From assembly GCA_050516505.1 (NCBI GenBank), contig CP191518.1, forward strand, positions 3,038,001 through 3,102,000: DNA of 64,000 nucleotides. The letters are read 5' to 3'. Below the pieces are notes generated by a model. The model was not told the DNA's origin, searched no databases, and was given only the letters and a program-made list of their open reading frames with translations. The position numbers were made by a program, and so were the translations under genes. Positions 25,575 to 33,949 of this stretch are shown here, one piece after another; the first letter of the stretch is position 1; each line of letters begins with the position of its first letter. Source of the stretch: Scandinavium ludwigii_A (GTDB lineage Bacteria; Pseudomonadota; Gammaproteobacteria; Enterobacterales; Enterobacteriaceae).

Positions 25575-25680
25575 AAACCCTGAAACCTCTTGCTGTTAAA
25601 TGAAAGCGTAAGCTGAATGAAACACATAACAGGGTACGCAAAAATACATCCAGAAGCTACGACACCGACGAAATCCTGCG

Positions 25681-26583
25681 CTATCCGCCCGTTTTAAGAC
25701 AAAAGCCTGGCTGAGCGTAGCGTTCGATCCACTGGATCATTTTGCCCGCGATATCGATGCCGGTTGTTTTCTCGATCCCTTCAAGCCCCGGTGACGCATT
25801 GACTTCCATCACCAGCGGCCCACGGTTGGCGCGTAAAATATCGACTCCGGCCACGTCCAGGCCTAACGTTTGCGCAGACTTAATGGCTATTTCGCGTTCC
25901 AGTGGCGTGATCTCCGCCACGCTCGCCACGCCACCGCGGTGCAGATTCGAGCGGAAGTCGCCGGGCTTTGCGCGACGCTCAATCGCCGCCACCACTTCAT
26001 CGCCCACCACGAAGCAACGAATGTCGCAGCCTTTTGCTTCCTGTATGTATTCCTGCACCAGGATATGGGCATTCAGGCCACGAAACGCATCAATCACGCT
26101 TTCCGCCGCCTGCCGCGTTTCGGCCAGCACCACGCCAATACCTTGGGTGCCTTCCACCAGCTTCACCACCAACGGCGCACCGCCGACCATATCGATCATG
26201 TCGCTGGTGTCGTCCGGGGAGTGAGCGATGCCAGTCATCGGTAAACCAATTCCCTGGCGCGCAAGCAGTTGCAACGAGCGTAACTTGTCACGCGCACGGG
26301 TAATCGCGACGGACTCATTCAGCGGATAACTGCCCAGAATTTCAAACTGACGCAGCGCGGCGGTGCCGTAAAAGGTGATTGCCGAGCCAATACGGGGGAT
26401 CACCGCATCGAAGTGCGGTAACTGGCGGCCCTTATAGTGAATGGAGGAAGCCGCCGGACTGATGTTCATATAGCAAGAAAGCGGGTCGAGGATTTCGACC
26501 TGATGGCCGCGCTTTGACGCGGCCTCGCGCAGACGTTTACAGGACCAGAGCGTTCCGTCCCGGGACAAAATGGCTATTTTCAC
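25681..26583 (-). CDS. rimK: Ribosomal protein S6--L-glutamate ligase RimK
   Basis: The 300-aa ATP-grasp enzyme adds Glu residues to the C-terminus of ribosomal protein S6. Visible motifs are VVKLVEGTQGIGV (ATP-binding loop), ILVQEYIQEA and VMEVNASPGLEGIEK (metal/ATP ligands). The start is GTG 26583 after GAGGTGCAGG, which gives the exact E. coli length; an in-frame GTG four codons earlier is less likely. It follows nfsA by 52 nt. Confidence 0.95.
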   Translation of the reverse strand: MKIAILSRDGTLWSCKRLREAASKRGHQVEILDPLSCYMNISPAASSIHYKGRQLPHFDAVIPRIGSAITFYGTAALRQFEILGSYPLNESVAITRARDKLRSLQLLARQGIGLPMTGIAHSPDDTSDMIDMVGGAPLVVKLVEGTQGIGVVLAETRQAAESVIDAFRGLNAHILVQEYIQEAKGCDIRCFVVGDEVVAAIERRAKPGDFRSNLHRGGVASVAEITPLEREIAIKSAQTLGLDVAGVDILRANRGPLVMEVNASPGLEGIEKTTGIDIAGKMIQWIERYAQPGFCLKTGG

Positions 26584-26635
26584 CCTGCACCTCACTGTGA
26601 TGACCTGAACGGCCCGTCACATAATACCGTCTATG

Positions 26636-27358
26636 TTATCGGATAGCCCAGCCCTGCTTATGAAGATAGTCGAGAATGAACGGACGGGTTTCTTTCACGA
26701 TAGTGCGACGAATGTGGTCACTCCAGGTATCGGCCCGGGTGTTACTGTCGCGCGACAGATAGTAATTCGCCACTTCTTCGTCGTAACGCGCCAGCTCGGC
26801 GGCATCGACGGGCTGGTAGTGGTTTTCGTGCACCACGATACTGGCTGGTAAACGCGGCTTAGTGCCCGGTTCGTCCGCAGGCCAGCCGAGGCACATGCCA
26901 AACAGCGGCAGCACGTGCTGTGGCAACTTCAGCAGTTCAGTTACTGCGTCAATGCTGTTACGAATACCACCGATATACACGCCACCCAGACCCAGCGATT
27001 CCGCCGCAACCATCGCATTTTGCCCCATCAGCGCGGTATCCACCGTGCCAAGCAGCAGCTGTTCCGCACGGCCTAATTGAGCATCGGGGCAAATTTGCAG
27101 ATGGCGGTTAAAGTCGGCGCAGAATATCCAGAATTCCGCAGCCTTTGCTACGTGCTGTTGCCCGCCGGTCAGCGCGACCAGCTGTTCGCGCATTTGCGGG
27201 TCAGTCACGCGCACGATCGAACTGCATTGCAAAAAGCTCGAACTGGCTGCGGCCTGTGCGCTGGCAATAATGGCTTCACGTTGCGCCTGGGTAATTGGCT
27301 CGTCGGTAAAATGGCGAATGGAACGGTGGCTTAAGAGCAGATCAATGGTCGGCGTCAT
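26636..27358 (-). CDS. nfsA: Oxygen-insensitive NADPH nitroreductase NfsA
   Basis: The 240-aa FMN enzyme reduces nitroaromatics by two electrons. It shows the family N-terminus HRSIRHFTDEPI, ESLGLGGVYIGGIRN, and a C-terminal DHIRRTIVKETRPFILDYLHKQGW. The start is ATG 27358 (the GTG one codon earlier is not needed). It overlaps the end of ybjC by 17 nt, so translation is coupled, and it belongs to the SoxRS/MarA-activated operon. Confidence 0.96.
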   Translation of the reverse strand: MTPTIDLLLSHRSIRHFTDEPITQAQREAIIASAQAAASSSFLQCSSIVRVTDPQMREQLVALTGGQQHVAKAAEFWIFCADFNRHLQICPDAQLGRAEQLLLGTVDTALMGQNAMVAAESLGLGGVYIGGIRNSIDAVTELLKLPQHVLPLFGMCLGWPADEPGTKPRLPASIVVHENHYQPVDAAELARYDEEVANYYLSRDSNTRADTWSDHIRRTIVKETRPFILDYLHKQGWAIR

Positions 27359-27629
27359 CACGTTTTTCCTGGTCAGGCTTAGTCGGTTTATCGTTACGTT
27401 GCATTAACTGTGGGGCAATGGTCTGTGCCATGCCGCGAAAAAGTGCAACTGCGGCAGGGATCATCAACAGTATGCCCGCAAATATCATGATTAACCCCGC
27501 CATTGGGCTAGCAAACGGTGCGGGCAAGGCGACATAGTCTTTAAGAGATAGCCAGGCCAGCACCAACATCACCATGCCAATGGCTTCGAGGATAAGCACG
27601 CTTTTAGGGAGAGCGCCAAGTGAGCGCAT
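27342..27629 (-). CDS. ybjC: Inner membrane protein YbjC (DUF1418)
   Basis: The 95-aa protein has two membrane helices (VLILEAIGMVMLVLAWLSL and GLIMIFAGILLMIPAAVALF) and a charged C-terminal tail. ATG 27629 (MRSLGALPK) matches the E. coli start and length; the longer frame would run through the promoter. It is the first gene of ybjC-nfsA-rimK-ybjN. Function unknown. Confidence 0.93.
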   Translation of the reverse strand: MRSLGALPKSVLILEAIGMVMLVLAWLSLKDYVALPAPFASPMAGLIMIFAGILLMIPAAVALFRGMAQTIAPQLMQRNDKPTKPDQEKRDDADH

Positions 27630-27648
27630 AGTCAGTCTCCGGTCGTCA

Positions 27649-27693
27649 AGTATAACGGGGAGGATAGCAACTGTGTTTGGCGAAACAAGCCCT
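27649..27693 (-). promoter_or_regulatory. ybjC-nfsA promoter with marbox-like site
   Basis: On the minus strand AGGGCTTGTTTCGCCAAAC (27675-27693) matches most fixed positions of the SoxS/MarA/Rob marbox (GC, W, RYYAAAY). A good -10, TATACT (27649-27654), lies 20 nt downstream. E. coli ybjC-nfsA is SoxS/MarA-activated. Confidence 0.5.
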
Positions 27694-27804
27694 CTGCATC
27701 GGGTTGAGCCATCGGAACAAAAGGTAGAACCTTCTTTCAACGAGACGCCAGGACGGGCATCATAGCGTCATTCGCCGAAAGGCTCAGTTTCAGGAGAGAA
27801 AACA

Positions 27805-28068
27805 ATGTTTACCGTTATTTTTGGTCGTCCGGGTTGCCCTTACTGTGTTCGTGCTAAAGAACTGGCAGAAAAACTGACCGCCGAGCGTGATGATTTCAAC
27901 TTCCGTTATATCGACATTCATGCCGAAGGGATCAGTAAAGCCGATCTCGAGCAGACTGTTGGCAAACCGGTAGAAACCGTACCGCAGATTTTCGTTGATC
28001 AGACTCACATCGGTGGTTTTACCGAATTTGAAGCCTGGGCTAAAGAAAACCTGGGTCTCTACGCGTAA
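27805..28068 (+). CDS. grxA: Glutaredoxin 1
   Basis: The 87-aa thioredoxin-fold protein has active site Cys11-Pro-Tyr-Cys14 and the cis-Pro/GSH motif TVPQIFVDQTHIGGFTEF. It reduces ribonucleotide reductase and glutathione-mixed disulfides. It is divergent from ybjC; the E. coli gene is OxyR-activated. GGAGAG precedes the ATG. A GTGGGCG-N7-CGCCCAC hairpin (28077-28097) follows the stop. Confidence 0.97.
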   Translation: MFTVIFGRPGCPYCVRAKELAEKLTAERDDFNFRYIDIHAEGISKADLEQTVGKPVETVPQIFVDQTHIGGFTEFEAWAKENLGLYA

Positions 28069-28083
28069 GCATAACGGTGGGCG

Positions 28084-28458
28084 TCATTGGCGCCCACGTC
28101 TTGCCTTTAGCATTCCGCTGAGAAACAAGAAGCACAGCGCGCCCAGCGCACACCAAAACACCGCACTGAAAATCCACGCCAGTTCCTGCCAGAAAGACCT
28201 GTCTGCAAACACCCAAAAGCGCATCAGCACCAAACACACCGGTGTCGCCAGTATTGCACCGACTAACGGCACTAATATTCGCTGCTTCGATGACATAAAA
28301 CTCGCCACCGCGCCGGGAATAACAAAGAACAACAGACCCAGCTCCGGATGACCGGACGCCCTAACGGCACCTTTCACATGCAGTAACAGAAAAAGACATA
28401 CCACTATAAAGAGGACAAAACAGCAGATAACACCCGCCCAACCTCGTTCAGATCTCAA
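28084..28458 (-). CDS. ybjM: Inner membrane protein YbjM
   Basis: The protein is about 124 aa with three to four hydrophobic helices (GVICCFVLFIVVCLFLLLHV, LGLLFFVIPGAVASF, LVGAILATPVCLVLMRFWVF, AVFWCALGALCFLFL) and matches E. coli YbjM (125 aa). No ATG fits. TTG 28458 lies four bases after AGGAGG and gives the right length; a TTG at 28491 would add 11 residues. Function unknown. It converges on grxA. Confidence 0.82.
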   Translation of the reverse strand: MRSERGWAGVICCFVLFIVVCLFLLLHVKGAVRASGHPELGLLFFVIPGAVASFMSSKQRILVPLVGAILATPVCLVLMRFWVFADRSFWQELAWIFSAVFWCALGALCFLFLSGMLKARRGRQ

Positions 28459-28720
28459 AATTCCTCCTGATAAGTCTCTATCAAACTTCAATTACGCCCA
28501 GTTGGATAAAGTTTCCGGCAATCCCTGCCGTGAAGCACCTACATAAGGACAAACGATTGTGACTAGCCGCGGCTATCAGGAACGATTAAACTAGCGGCCT
28601 TAATTTGATGGTGAAAAACAGGCCGCCGTATAATAGATTTTTCCTGACGACCTGGGAAAAACCTTAGCCCAAATAGCCATTCCTTTCAACAACTTACTCG
28701 TAAACAAGAAGTTAGCTTCC

Positions 28721-30406
28721 GTGAATATAAACGTCGCAGACTTGTTAAATGGGAATTACATCCTGTTATTATTTGTGGTACTGGCGCTGGGCCTGTGTCT
28801 GGGCAAATTGCGCTTTGGATCCATCCAACTGGGTAATTCCATTGGCGTTTTAGTGGTCTCTCTGTTATTAGGCCAGCAGCATTTTAGTATTAACACTGAT
28901 GCCTTAAATTTGGGCTTTATGCTGTTTATTTTCTGCGTCGGTGTAGAAGCTGGCCCCAACTTTTTTTCCATATTTTTTCGCGATGGCAAAAACTATCTGA
29001 TGCTCGCACTGGTCATGGTGGGCTCCGCACTGGTCATGGCACTTGGGCTCGGCAAGCTATTTGGCTGGGATATTGGCCTCACTGCCGGAATGCTGGCGGG
29101 GGCGATGACCTCTACGCCAGTGCTCGTCGGTGCCGGAGATACTCTGCGCCACTCGGGGATGAAAGGCGAAGAACTCGCGCTGGCACTCGATCACTTAAGC
29201 CTCGGCTACGCCCTGACCTATTTGATTGGTCTGGTAAGCCTGATACTCGGCGCGCGCTATCTGCCAAAATTCCAGCATCAGGACCTGCAAACCAGCGCCC
29301 AGCAAATCGCCCGCGAGCGCGGCCTGGACACCGATTCCAACCGTAAAGTGTATCTGCCAGTGATCCGCGCCTATCGCGTCGGCCCTGAGTTGGTCGCCTG
29401 GACCGACGGCAAAAACCTGCGCGAGCTGGGCATCTATCGTCAGACGGGTTGCTACATCGAGCGTATACGCCGCAACGGCATTCTGGCGAACCCGGACGGC
29501 GACGCGGTACTGCAAATGGGCGATGAAATTGCTCTTGTGGGCTATCCGGACGCGCATGCGCGCCTGGACCCGAGCTTCCGTAACGGGAAAGAAGTCTTCG
29601 ACCGCGATCTGCTCGACATGCGCATCGTCACAGAAGAAGTGGTAGTGAAGAACCATAACGTGGTGGGCCGTCGTCTGGCACAAATGAAGCTGACCGATCA
29701 CGGCTGCTTCCTGAACCGCGTGATCCGCAGCCAGATTGAAATGCCTATCGACGACAGCATCGTGCTCAACAAAGGCGACGTGTTACAGGTCAGCGGCGAT
29801 GCCCGCCGCGTGAAAACCATCGCCGACCGCATCGGCTTTATCTCGATTCACAGCCAGGTCACCGACCTGCTGGCCTTCTGCGCCTTCTTTATCGTCGGTC
29901 TGATGATCGGCATGATTACCTTCCAGTTCAGCTCCTTCAGCTTTGCTATCGGCAACGCGGCCGGATTGCTGTTCGCCGGGATCATGCTCGGCTTCCTGCG
30001 TGCCAACCACCCGACTTTCGGTTACATCCCGCAGGGTGCGCTGAACATGGTGAAAGAATTTGGCCTGATGGTGTTTATGGCAGGCGTCGGTTTAAGCGCC
30101 GGCAGCGGCATCGGACACGGCCTCGGCGTCGTCGGCGGTCAGATGTTGGTCGCAGGCCTGGCCGTCAGTCTGGTGCCGGTGGTTATCTGCTTCCTGTTTG
30201 GCGCATACGTACTGCGCATGAACCGGGCGATGCTGTTTGGTGCAATGATGGGCGCACGCACCTGCGCCCCGGCGATGGAAATTATCAGCGATACCGCACG
30301 CAGCAATATTCCTGCGCTGGGTTACGCGGGTACCTACGCCATCGCTAACGTGTTGTTAACCCTGGCAGGCACGCTGATTATCGTCATATGGCCAGGCTTG
30401 GGTTAA
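28721..30406 (+). CDS. ybjL: Putative transporter YbjL (AAE/AspT-like family)
   Basis: The 561-aa inner-membrane protein has the same length as E. coli YbjL. Two blocks of about five helices (1-190 and about 385-561) flank a cytosolic pair of TrkA_C/RCK_C-like domains (about 205-375). Conserved motifs FCVGVEAGPNFF, GAMTSTPVLVGAGD and, in the second half, MVFMAGVGLSAGSG and GARTCAPAMEI show the internal repeat of the aspartate:alanine exchanger family. The substrate is unknown. The start is GTG 28721, which gives the family N-terminus MNINVADLL. Confidence 0.94.
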   Translation: MNINVADLLNGNYILLLFVVLALGLCLGKLRFGSIQLGNSIGVLVVSLLLGQQHFSINTDALNLGFMLFIFCVGVEAGPNFFSIFFRDGKNYLMLALVMVGSALVMALGLGKLFGWDIGLTAGMLAGAMTSTPVLVGAGDTLRHSGMKGEELALALDHLSLGYALTYLIGLVSLILGARYLPKFQHQDLQTSAQQIARERGLDTDSNRKVYLPVIRAYRVGPELVAWTDGKNLRELGIYRQTGCYIERIRRNGILANPDGDAVLQMGDEIALVGYPDAHARLDPSFRNGKEVFDRDLLDMRIVTEEVVVKNHNVVGRRLAQMKLTDHGCFLNRVIRSQIEMPIDDSIVLNKGDVLQVSGDARRVKTIADRIGFISIHSQVTDLLAFCAFFIVGLMIGMITFQFSSFSFAIGNAAGLLFAGIMLGFLRANHPTFGYIPQGALNMVKEFGLMVFMAGVGLSAGSGIGHGLGVVGGQMLVAGLAVSLVPVVICFLFGAYVLRMNRAMLFGAMMGARTCAPAMEIISDTARSNIPALGYAGTYAIANVLLTLAGTLIIVIWPGLG

Positions 30407-30448
30407 ATCTGAAGAATGCAATAAGCAGAAAAAAAAAGTGTGAACTAC

Positions 30449-30477
30449 CGAACTTTTTGAATGGGCGGTAGTCATAA
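30449..30477 (+). promoter_or_regulatory. Sigma-E promoter of rybB
   Basis: CGAACTT (30449-30455) as the -35 and TCATAA (30472-30477) as the -10 are 16 nt apart, with the rybB 5' end 6 nt further on. rybB is a known sigma-E target. A seven-bp inverted repeat ACTACCG/CGGTAGT (30444-30450 and 30466-30472) flanks the -35. Confidence 0.75.
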
Positions 30478-30482
30478 TTAGT

Positions 30483-30563
30483 GCCACTGCTTTTCTTTGA
30501 TGTCCCCATTTTGTGGAGCCCATCAACCCCGCCGCTCTTCGGTTCAAGGTTGATGGGTTTTTT
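30483..30563 (+). ncRNA. rybB: RybB small regulatory RNA
   Basis: The sequence matches E. coli RybB almost base for base, starting GCCACTGCTTTTCTTTGATG, the single-stranded seed that represses porin and other outer-membrane mRNAs with Hfq. It ends in a perfect ten-bp terminator stem (CCCATCAACC 30519-30528 with GGTTGATGGG 30548-30557) followed by six T. The terminator loop differs from E. coli (GCCGCTCTTCGGTT against GCCATTTCGGTT). The position after ybjL and before rcdA is conserved, apart from the two inserted genes. Confidence 0.95.
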
Positions 30564-30647
30564 GTTGCCTGAAATTCGTCAGCATCATTTCTCAACTGAG
30601 ACTCCTCCGAAACGCACCCTCCCCCGGACAAGCCGAAAAGTGAACGA

Positions 30648-30657
30648 CTACGCTTAA
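30648..30657 (+). promoter_or_regulatory. Sigma-S-type -10 of the SDR gene
   Basis: CTACGCTTAA is a perfect match to the sigma-S extended -10 CTAYRCTTAA and lies 23 nt before the ATG. Confidence 0.6.
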
Positions 30658-30680
30658 AGTTTACGTTTTAAGGAGGTGCT

Positions 30681-31565
30681 ATGAGCCATCACTCAGAGCA
30701 ATCAAGCCAGTTCCCCACTCCCCCATTTAAAGAACAGCCTCAGGAAGCTCCAGGCCTCGCGTCTGAAATGACGCCAGTACCCGATCATGGTGAAACCAGT
30801 TATGTCGGCACCGGCAGGCTGACAGGCAAAAAGGCGCTGATTACCGGGGGAGACTCGGGCATTGGCCGGGCCGTCGCCATTGCGTTCGCCCGGGAAGGCG
30901 CCGATGTCGCCATCAATTATTTGCCTGAGGAAGCTGCGGATGCGGATGACGTCATTGCCCTGATAAAGGCCGAAGGCAAAAACGCCGTCGCACTTCCCGG
31001 AGATATTCGGGATGAAGCCTTCTGTAAATCACTGGTTGATGATGCCCTCAGCGCGTTGGGCGGCCTGGATATTCTGGTGAATAACGCGGGTCGTCAGCAA
31101 TATTGTGAGTCCCTCGAAGATCTCACTACCGAGGCGTTTGATGCGACCTTCAAAACCAATGTGTATGCGCCCTTCTGGATAACCCGGGCGGCACTACCGC
31201 ATCTGAAATCGGGGGCTTCTATCATTAATACGTCTTCTGTTCAGGCGTATCAACCCAGCGCCATCCTGCTGGATTATGCCCAAACCAAGGCCTGTCTGGC
31301 AGTATTTACCAAAGCGCTGGCGAAGCAGCTCGGGCCGAAAAATATCCGGGTGAATGCGGTAGCGCCTGGTCCTTACTGGACCGTCCTTCAGCCCAGCGGT
31401 GGCCAGCCACAGGAAAAGGTCCGCGAGTTTGGTAAAAACGCGCCGTTGGGGCGTCCCGGACAGCCCGTTGAGATAGCGCCGCTGTATGTCACTCTGGCCT
31501 CTGATGCTTGCTCGTATGCGTCAGGTCAGGTGTGGTGCTCCGATGGCGGAACAGGCACCCTCTGA
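30681..31565 (+). CDS. YghA-like short-chain dehydrogenase/reductase
   Basis: The 294-aa classical SDR has cofactor motif GGDSGIG (56-62), NNAG (134-137) and catalytic Ser186, Tyr199 and Lys203. The N-terminal extension ending MTPVPDHGETSYVGTGRL is the hallmark of the YghA/GsiB/YdaD stress-SDR subgroup, so it is a paralog of E. coli YghA. The start follows a strong AAGGAGG. The substrate is unknown, probably aldehydes or ketones. It is inserted between rybB and rcdA, which are neighbours in E. coli, and has a sigma-S-like promoter. Confidence 0.88.
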   Translation: MSHHSEQSSQFPTPPFKEQPQEAPGLASEMTPVPDHGETSYVGTGRLTGKKALITGGDSGIGRAVAIAFAREGADVAINYLPEEAADADDVIALIKAEGKNAVALPGDIRDEAFCKSLVDDALSALGGLDILVNNAGRQQYCESLEDLTTEAFDATFKTNVYAPFWITRAALPHLKSGASIINTSSVQAYQPSAILLDYAQTKACLAVFTKALAKQLGPKNIRVNAVAPGPYWTVLQPSGGQPQEKVREFGKNAPLGRPGQPVEIAPLYVTLASDACSYASGQVWCSDGGTGTL

Positions 31566-31590
31566 TCCACGTTGTCGAACCAGAAGCCGC

Positions 31591-31953
31591 TTACCAGGCT
31601 TCTGGTTCTCTCACCATATGCACAATATTGCACGGGCTCATAATCCATCCGCCTTTGAACCCTTCAGGGAGGGGTTCTACAGCGTCGCAGCGGGTGACGC
31701 CCTGCTCAGCCAGATGTTTTTCGGCGTGTTTAAAATTGGGCGTGAACAATTCCAGCCAGATCTCGGCCTGACTCATTGTCGGGGCTTTATCAATCCACAA
31801 TCGGTTTGGGCCGAGCATAAACCCGGTAGCGGGTGCTTTATCCGTAATTTCCTCCAGCCCAATCGTGTGGCGATAGAAATCCAGCGTCTGTTGATACTGG
31901 TGCGACGGCACTTTGAGCGCGATATCGATTCCACCTTTCATCTCTGCTTTCAT
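31591..31953 (-). CDS. VOC (glyoxalase/bleomycin-resistance) superfamily protein
   Basis: The 120-aa protein has the beta-alpha-beta-beta-beta repeats of the VOC fold: IDIALKVPSHQYQQTLDFYRHTIGLEE, a middle strand WLELFTPNF, and a C-terminal GGWIMSPCNIVHMVRE. Few of the usual metal-ligand His/Glu positions are obvious (Glu in IWLEL, His in VHMV), so catalysis is uncertain. The start is ATG 31953 after AGGAG. It converges on the SDR gene and is absent from this place in E. coli. Confidence 0.75.
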   Translation of the reverse strand: MKAEMKGGIDIALKVPSHQYQQTLDFYRHTIGLEEITDKAPATGFMLGPNRLWIDKAPTMSQAEIWLELFTPNFKHAEKHLAEQGVTRCDAVEPLPEGFKGGWIMSPCNIVHMVREPEAW

Positions 31954-32118
31954 AATGCGAGCTCCTGATTCAGGGTTAACGATGAGGTGATGCGTCAGAC
32001 GAAACTCTGAGTATGTCGCATGATTTGTCGATTCGCCTCACCTTGCATGAAGCCCGTTATTCCCCCGATTTTTGCAGGGCAGGCGGAGGTGTGGGGGAGA
32101 CGGCGCAACGACCGGCGG

Positions 32119-32661
32119 TTAAATCGCCGCGATTCGGCCCACCATCTGGCGGATGTCCACGTTGCCCAACGGGGCGCGGTCGGTGACGAAATGCAGCGTC
32201 ATACCTTCAATAAACGCGTCCAGCGCGCGGGCCGTCGCCGGATCAAACCACTGCTCAAGCACCTGTTGGCTGTGCTGCATCCAGTTCTGCATGACGTTTT
32301 TCAGCGCCGGTTTGCAGCCAATAAACGCATAAAGCTGATACATCAATTCCATGTTGCGGGTGGTGGTCACCTGTGCGCTGAGGATTAACTGGGTGATCGC
32401 ATCGCAGGCTTCCTGCTGCGACGTGACGTCTGCAAAAAACGCTTTGTACTGCACCAGCATTTCATCGGTAAATATGCTGAAAGCCTCTTCCAGCAGCGCA
32501 TCTATCCCACTGAAATAATAGGTCATTGAACCGAGCGGCACGTCGGCACAGGTGGCGATTTTACGGTGCGTCACGGCCTGAATACCGTGGCGGGCGATAG
32601 TGTCCAGCGTCGCTTGCAGGATCCTCTCCCGACGCTGCGGATCGTTCGGTCGGCGTGCCAT
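32119..32661 (-). CDS. rcdA: TetR-family regulator RcdA (YbjK)
   Basis: The 180-aa protein has an N-terminal TetR helix-turn-helix (about 12-48; AVTHRKIATCADVPLGSMTYYF) and an all-helical ligand domain. ATG 32661 (MARRPNDPQRRERI) is the E. coli-like start; the frame runs 170 codons further only as antisense of ybjJ. E. coli RcdA controls csgD and stress genes and represses its own region. It diverges from ybjJ over a perfect palindrome. Confidence 0.92.
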   Translation of the reverse strand: MARRPNDPQRRERILQATLDTIARHGIQAVTHRKIATCADVPLGSMTYYFSGIDALLEEAFSIFTDEMLVQYKAFFADVTSQQEACDAITQLILSAQVTTTRNMELMYQLYAFIGCKPALKNVMQNWMQHSQQVLEQWFDPATARALDAFIEGMTLHFVTDRAPLGNVDIRQMVGRIAAI

Positions 32662-32679
32662 AATTTTTCCTTTTACGAT

Positions 32680-32699
32680 TTGTGTACAAATGTACACAA
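32680..32699. promoter_or_regulatory. Perfect palindromic operator between rcdA and ybjJ
   Basis: TTGTGTACA-AA-TGTACACAA has nine-bp arms and a two-bp centre. It lies 18 nt upstream of the rcdA ATG, in the only gap between the divergent genes. This is the expected site of autoregulation by the TetR-family protein. Confidence 0.7.
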
Positions 32700-32746
32700 C
32701 CTTGCTAGTGTTGTCTCTCCCTCTTTTTTCTACAGGCAGTTTACGG

Positions 32747-33949
32747 ATGACGTCGCATTCCCCCCGCCGGGCCCTCCAGTTGCGCATGTGGGCGCTGTTT
32801 ATGTTCTTCTTTTTACCGGGCCTGTTGATGGCGTCGTGGGCCACGCGCACACCCGCCATTCGCGACATTCTCTCAGTGAACACTGCCGGAATGGGCGTGG
32901 TGTTGTTCGGCCTGTCGATTGGTTCAATGAGCGGCATTCTCTGCTCCGCCTGGCTGGTAAAACGCTTTGGCACGCGTAACGTTATCCGCACCACGATGTC
33001 CTGCGCGCTGGTGGGCATGGTGATGCTCAGCCTGGCACTGTGGCTCGCGTCGCCGCTGTTTTTCGCGTTCGGCCTGATGGTGTTTGGCGCCAGCTTCGGC
33101 TCCGCCGAGGTCGCTATTAACGTGGAAGGCGCAGCGGTTGAGCGCGAGATGAACAAAACCGTGCTGCCCATGATGCACGGCTTCTATAGCTTCGGTACGC
33201 TAGTCGGCGCGGGTATCGGCATGGCACTGACGGCGTTTGGCCTGTCGGCCACCACGCATATTCTGCTGGCTGCGCTGTGCGGCATCGCGCCGATTATTAT
33301 TGCCATTAAAGCCATTCCGGACGGCACCGGCAAAAACTCCGCCGAAAACAGCGCCCATCACGAAAAAGGCGTGCCATTCTATCGCGACGGTCAGCTGATG
33401 CTGATTGGTGTGGTGGTGCTGGCGATGGCGTTTGCGGAAGGCTCTGCCAACGACTGGCTGCCACTGTTGATGGTTGACGGTCACGGCTTCAGCCCGACCT
33501 CCGGCTCATTAATCTACGCAGGATTTACCCTCGGCATGACCGTCGGACGCTTTACCGGCGGCTGGTTTATCGACCGCTACAGCCGCGTCGCTGTGGTTCG
33601 CGCCAGCGCCATTATGGGTGCGCTCGGCATTGCGCTGATTATCTTCGTCGACGTCGATTGGGTCGCCGGGGTGTCGGTCATTCTCTGGGGACTGGGCGCG
33701 TCGCTTGGCTTCCCGCTGACCATTTCCGCCGCCAGCGATACCGGCCCGGACGCACCAACCCGCGTCAGCGTCGTCGCCACCACCGGCTATCTCGCGTTCC
33801 TCGTTGGCCCGCCGCTGCTCGGTTTCCTTGGCGAGCATTACGGCCTGCGCAGCGCCATGCTGGCGGTGTTAGCCCTGGTCATCGTCGCCGCGCTGGTGGC
33901 GCGCGCGGTGGCAAAACCTGAATCTGAACCTGTGACGGAGCGTGCGTAA
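32747..33949 (+). CDS. ybjJ: MFS transporter YbjJ
   Basis: The 400-aa protein has 12 membrane helices; FFFLPGLLMASWATRTPAIRD and GRFTGGWFIDRYSRV are MFS signature loops. ATG 32747 (MTSHSPRRALQLRMWALFMFFF) matches E. coli; the frame upstream is antisense to rcdA. The substrate is unknown (FucP/DHA-like branch). The Shine-Dalgarno is weak (ACAGG). It overlaps ybjI by one base (TAATG). Confidence 0.92.
   Translation: MTSHSPRRALQLRMWALFMFFFLPGLLMASWATRTPAIRDILSVNTAGMGVVLFGLSIGSMSGILCSAWLVKRFGTRNVIRTTMSCALVGMVMLSLALWLASPLFFAFGLMVFGASFGSAEVAINVEGAAVEREMNKTVLPMMHGFYSFGTLVGAGIGMALTAFGLSATTHILLAALCGIAPIIIAIKAIPDGTGKNSAENSAHHEKGVPFYRDGQLMLIGVVVLAMAFAEGSANDWLPLLMVDGHGFSPTSGSLIYAGFTLGMTVGRFTGGWFIDRYSRVAVVRASAIMGALGIALIIFVDVDWVAGVSVILWGLGASLGFPLTISAASDTGPDAPTRVSVVATTGYLAFLVGPPLLGFLGEHYGLRSAMLAVLALVIVAALVARAVAKPESEPVTERA

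Noticed and set aside
32662..33171. N-terminal extension of the rcdA frame by 170 codons
   Set aside because: It runs antisense through ybjJ and the operator palindrome. The TetR domain starts properly at ATG 32661.
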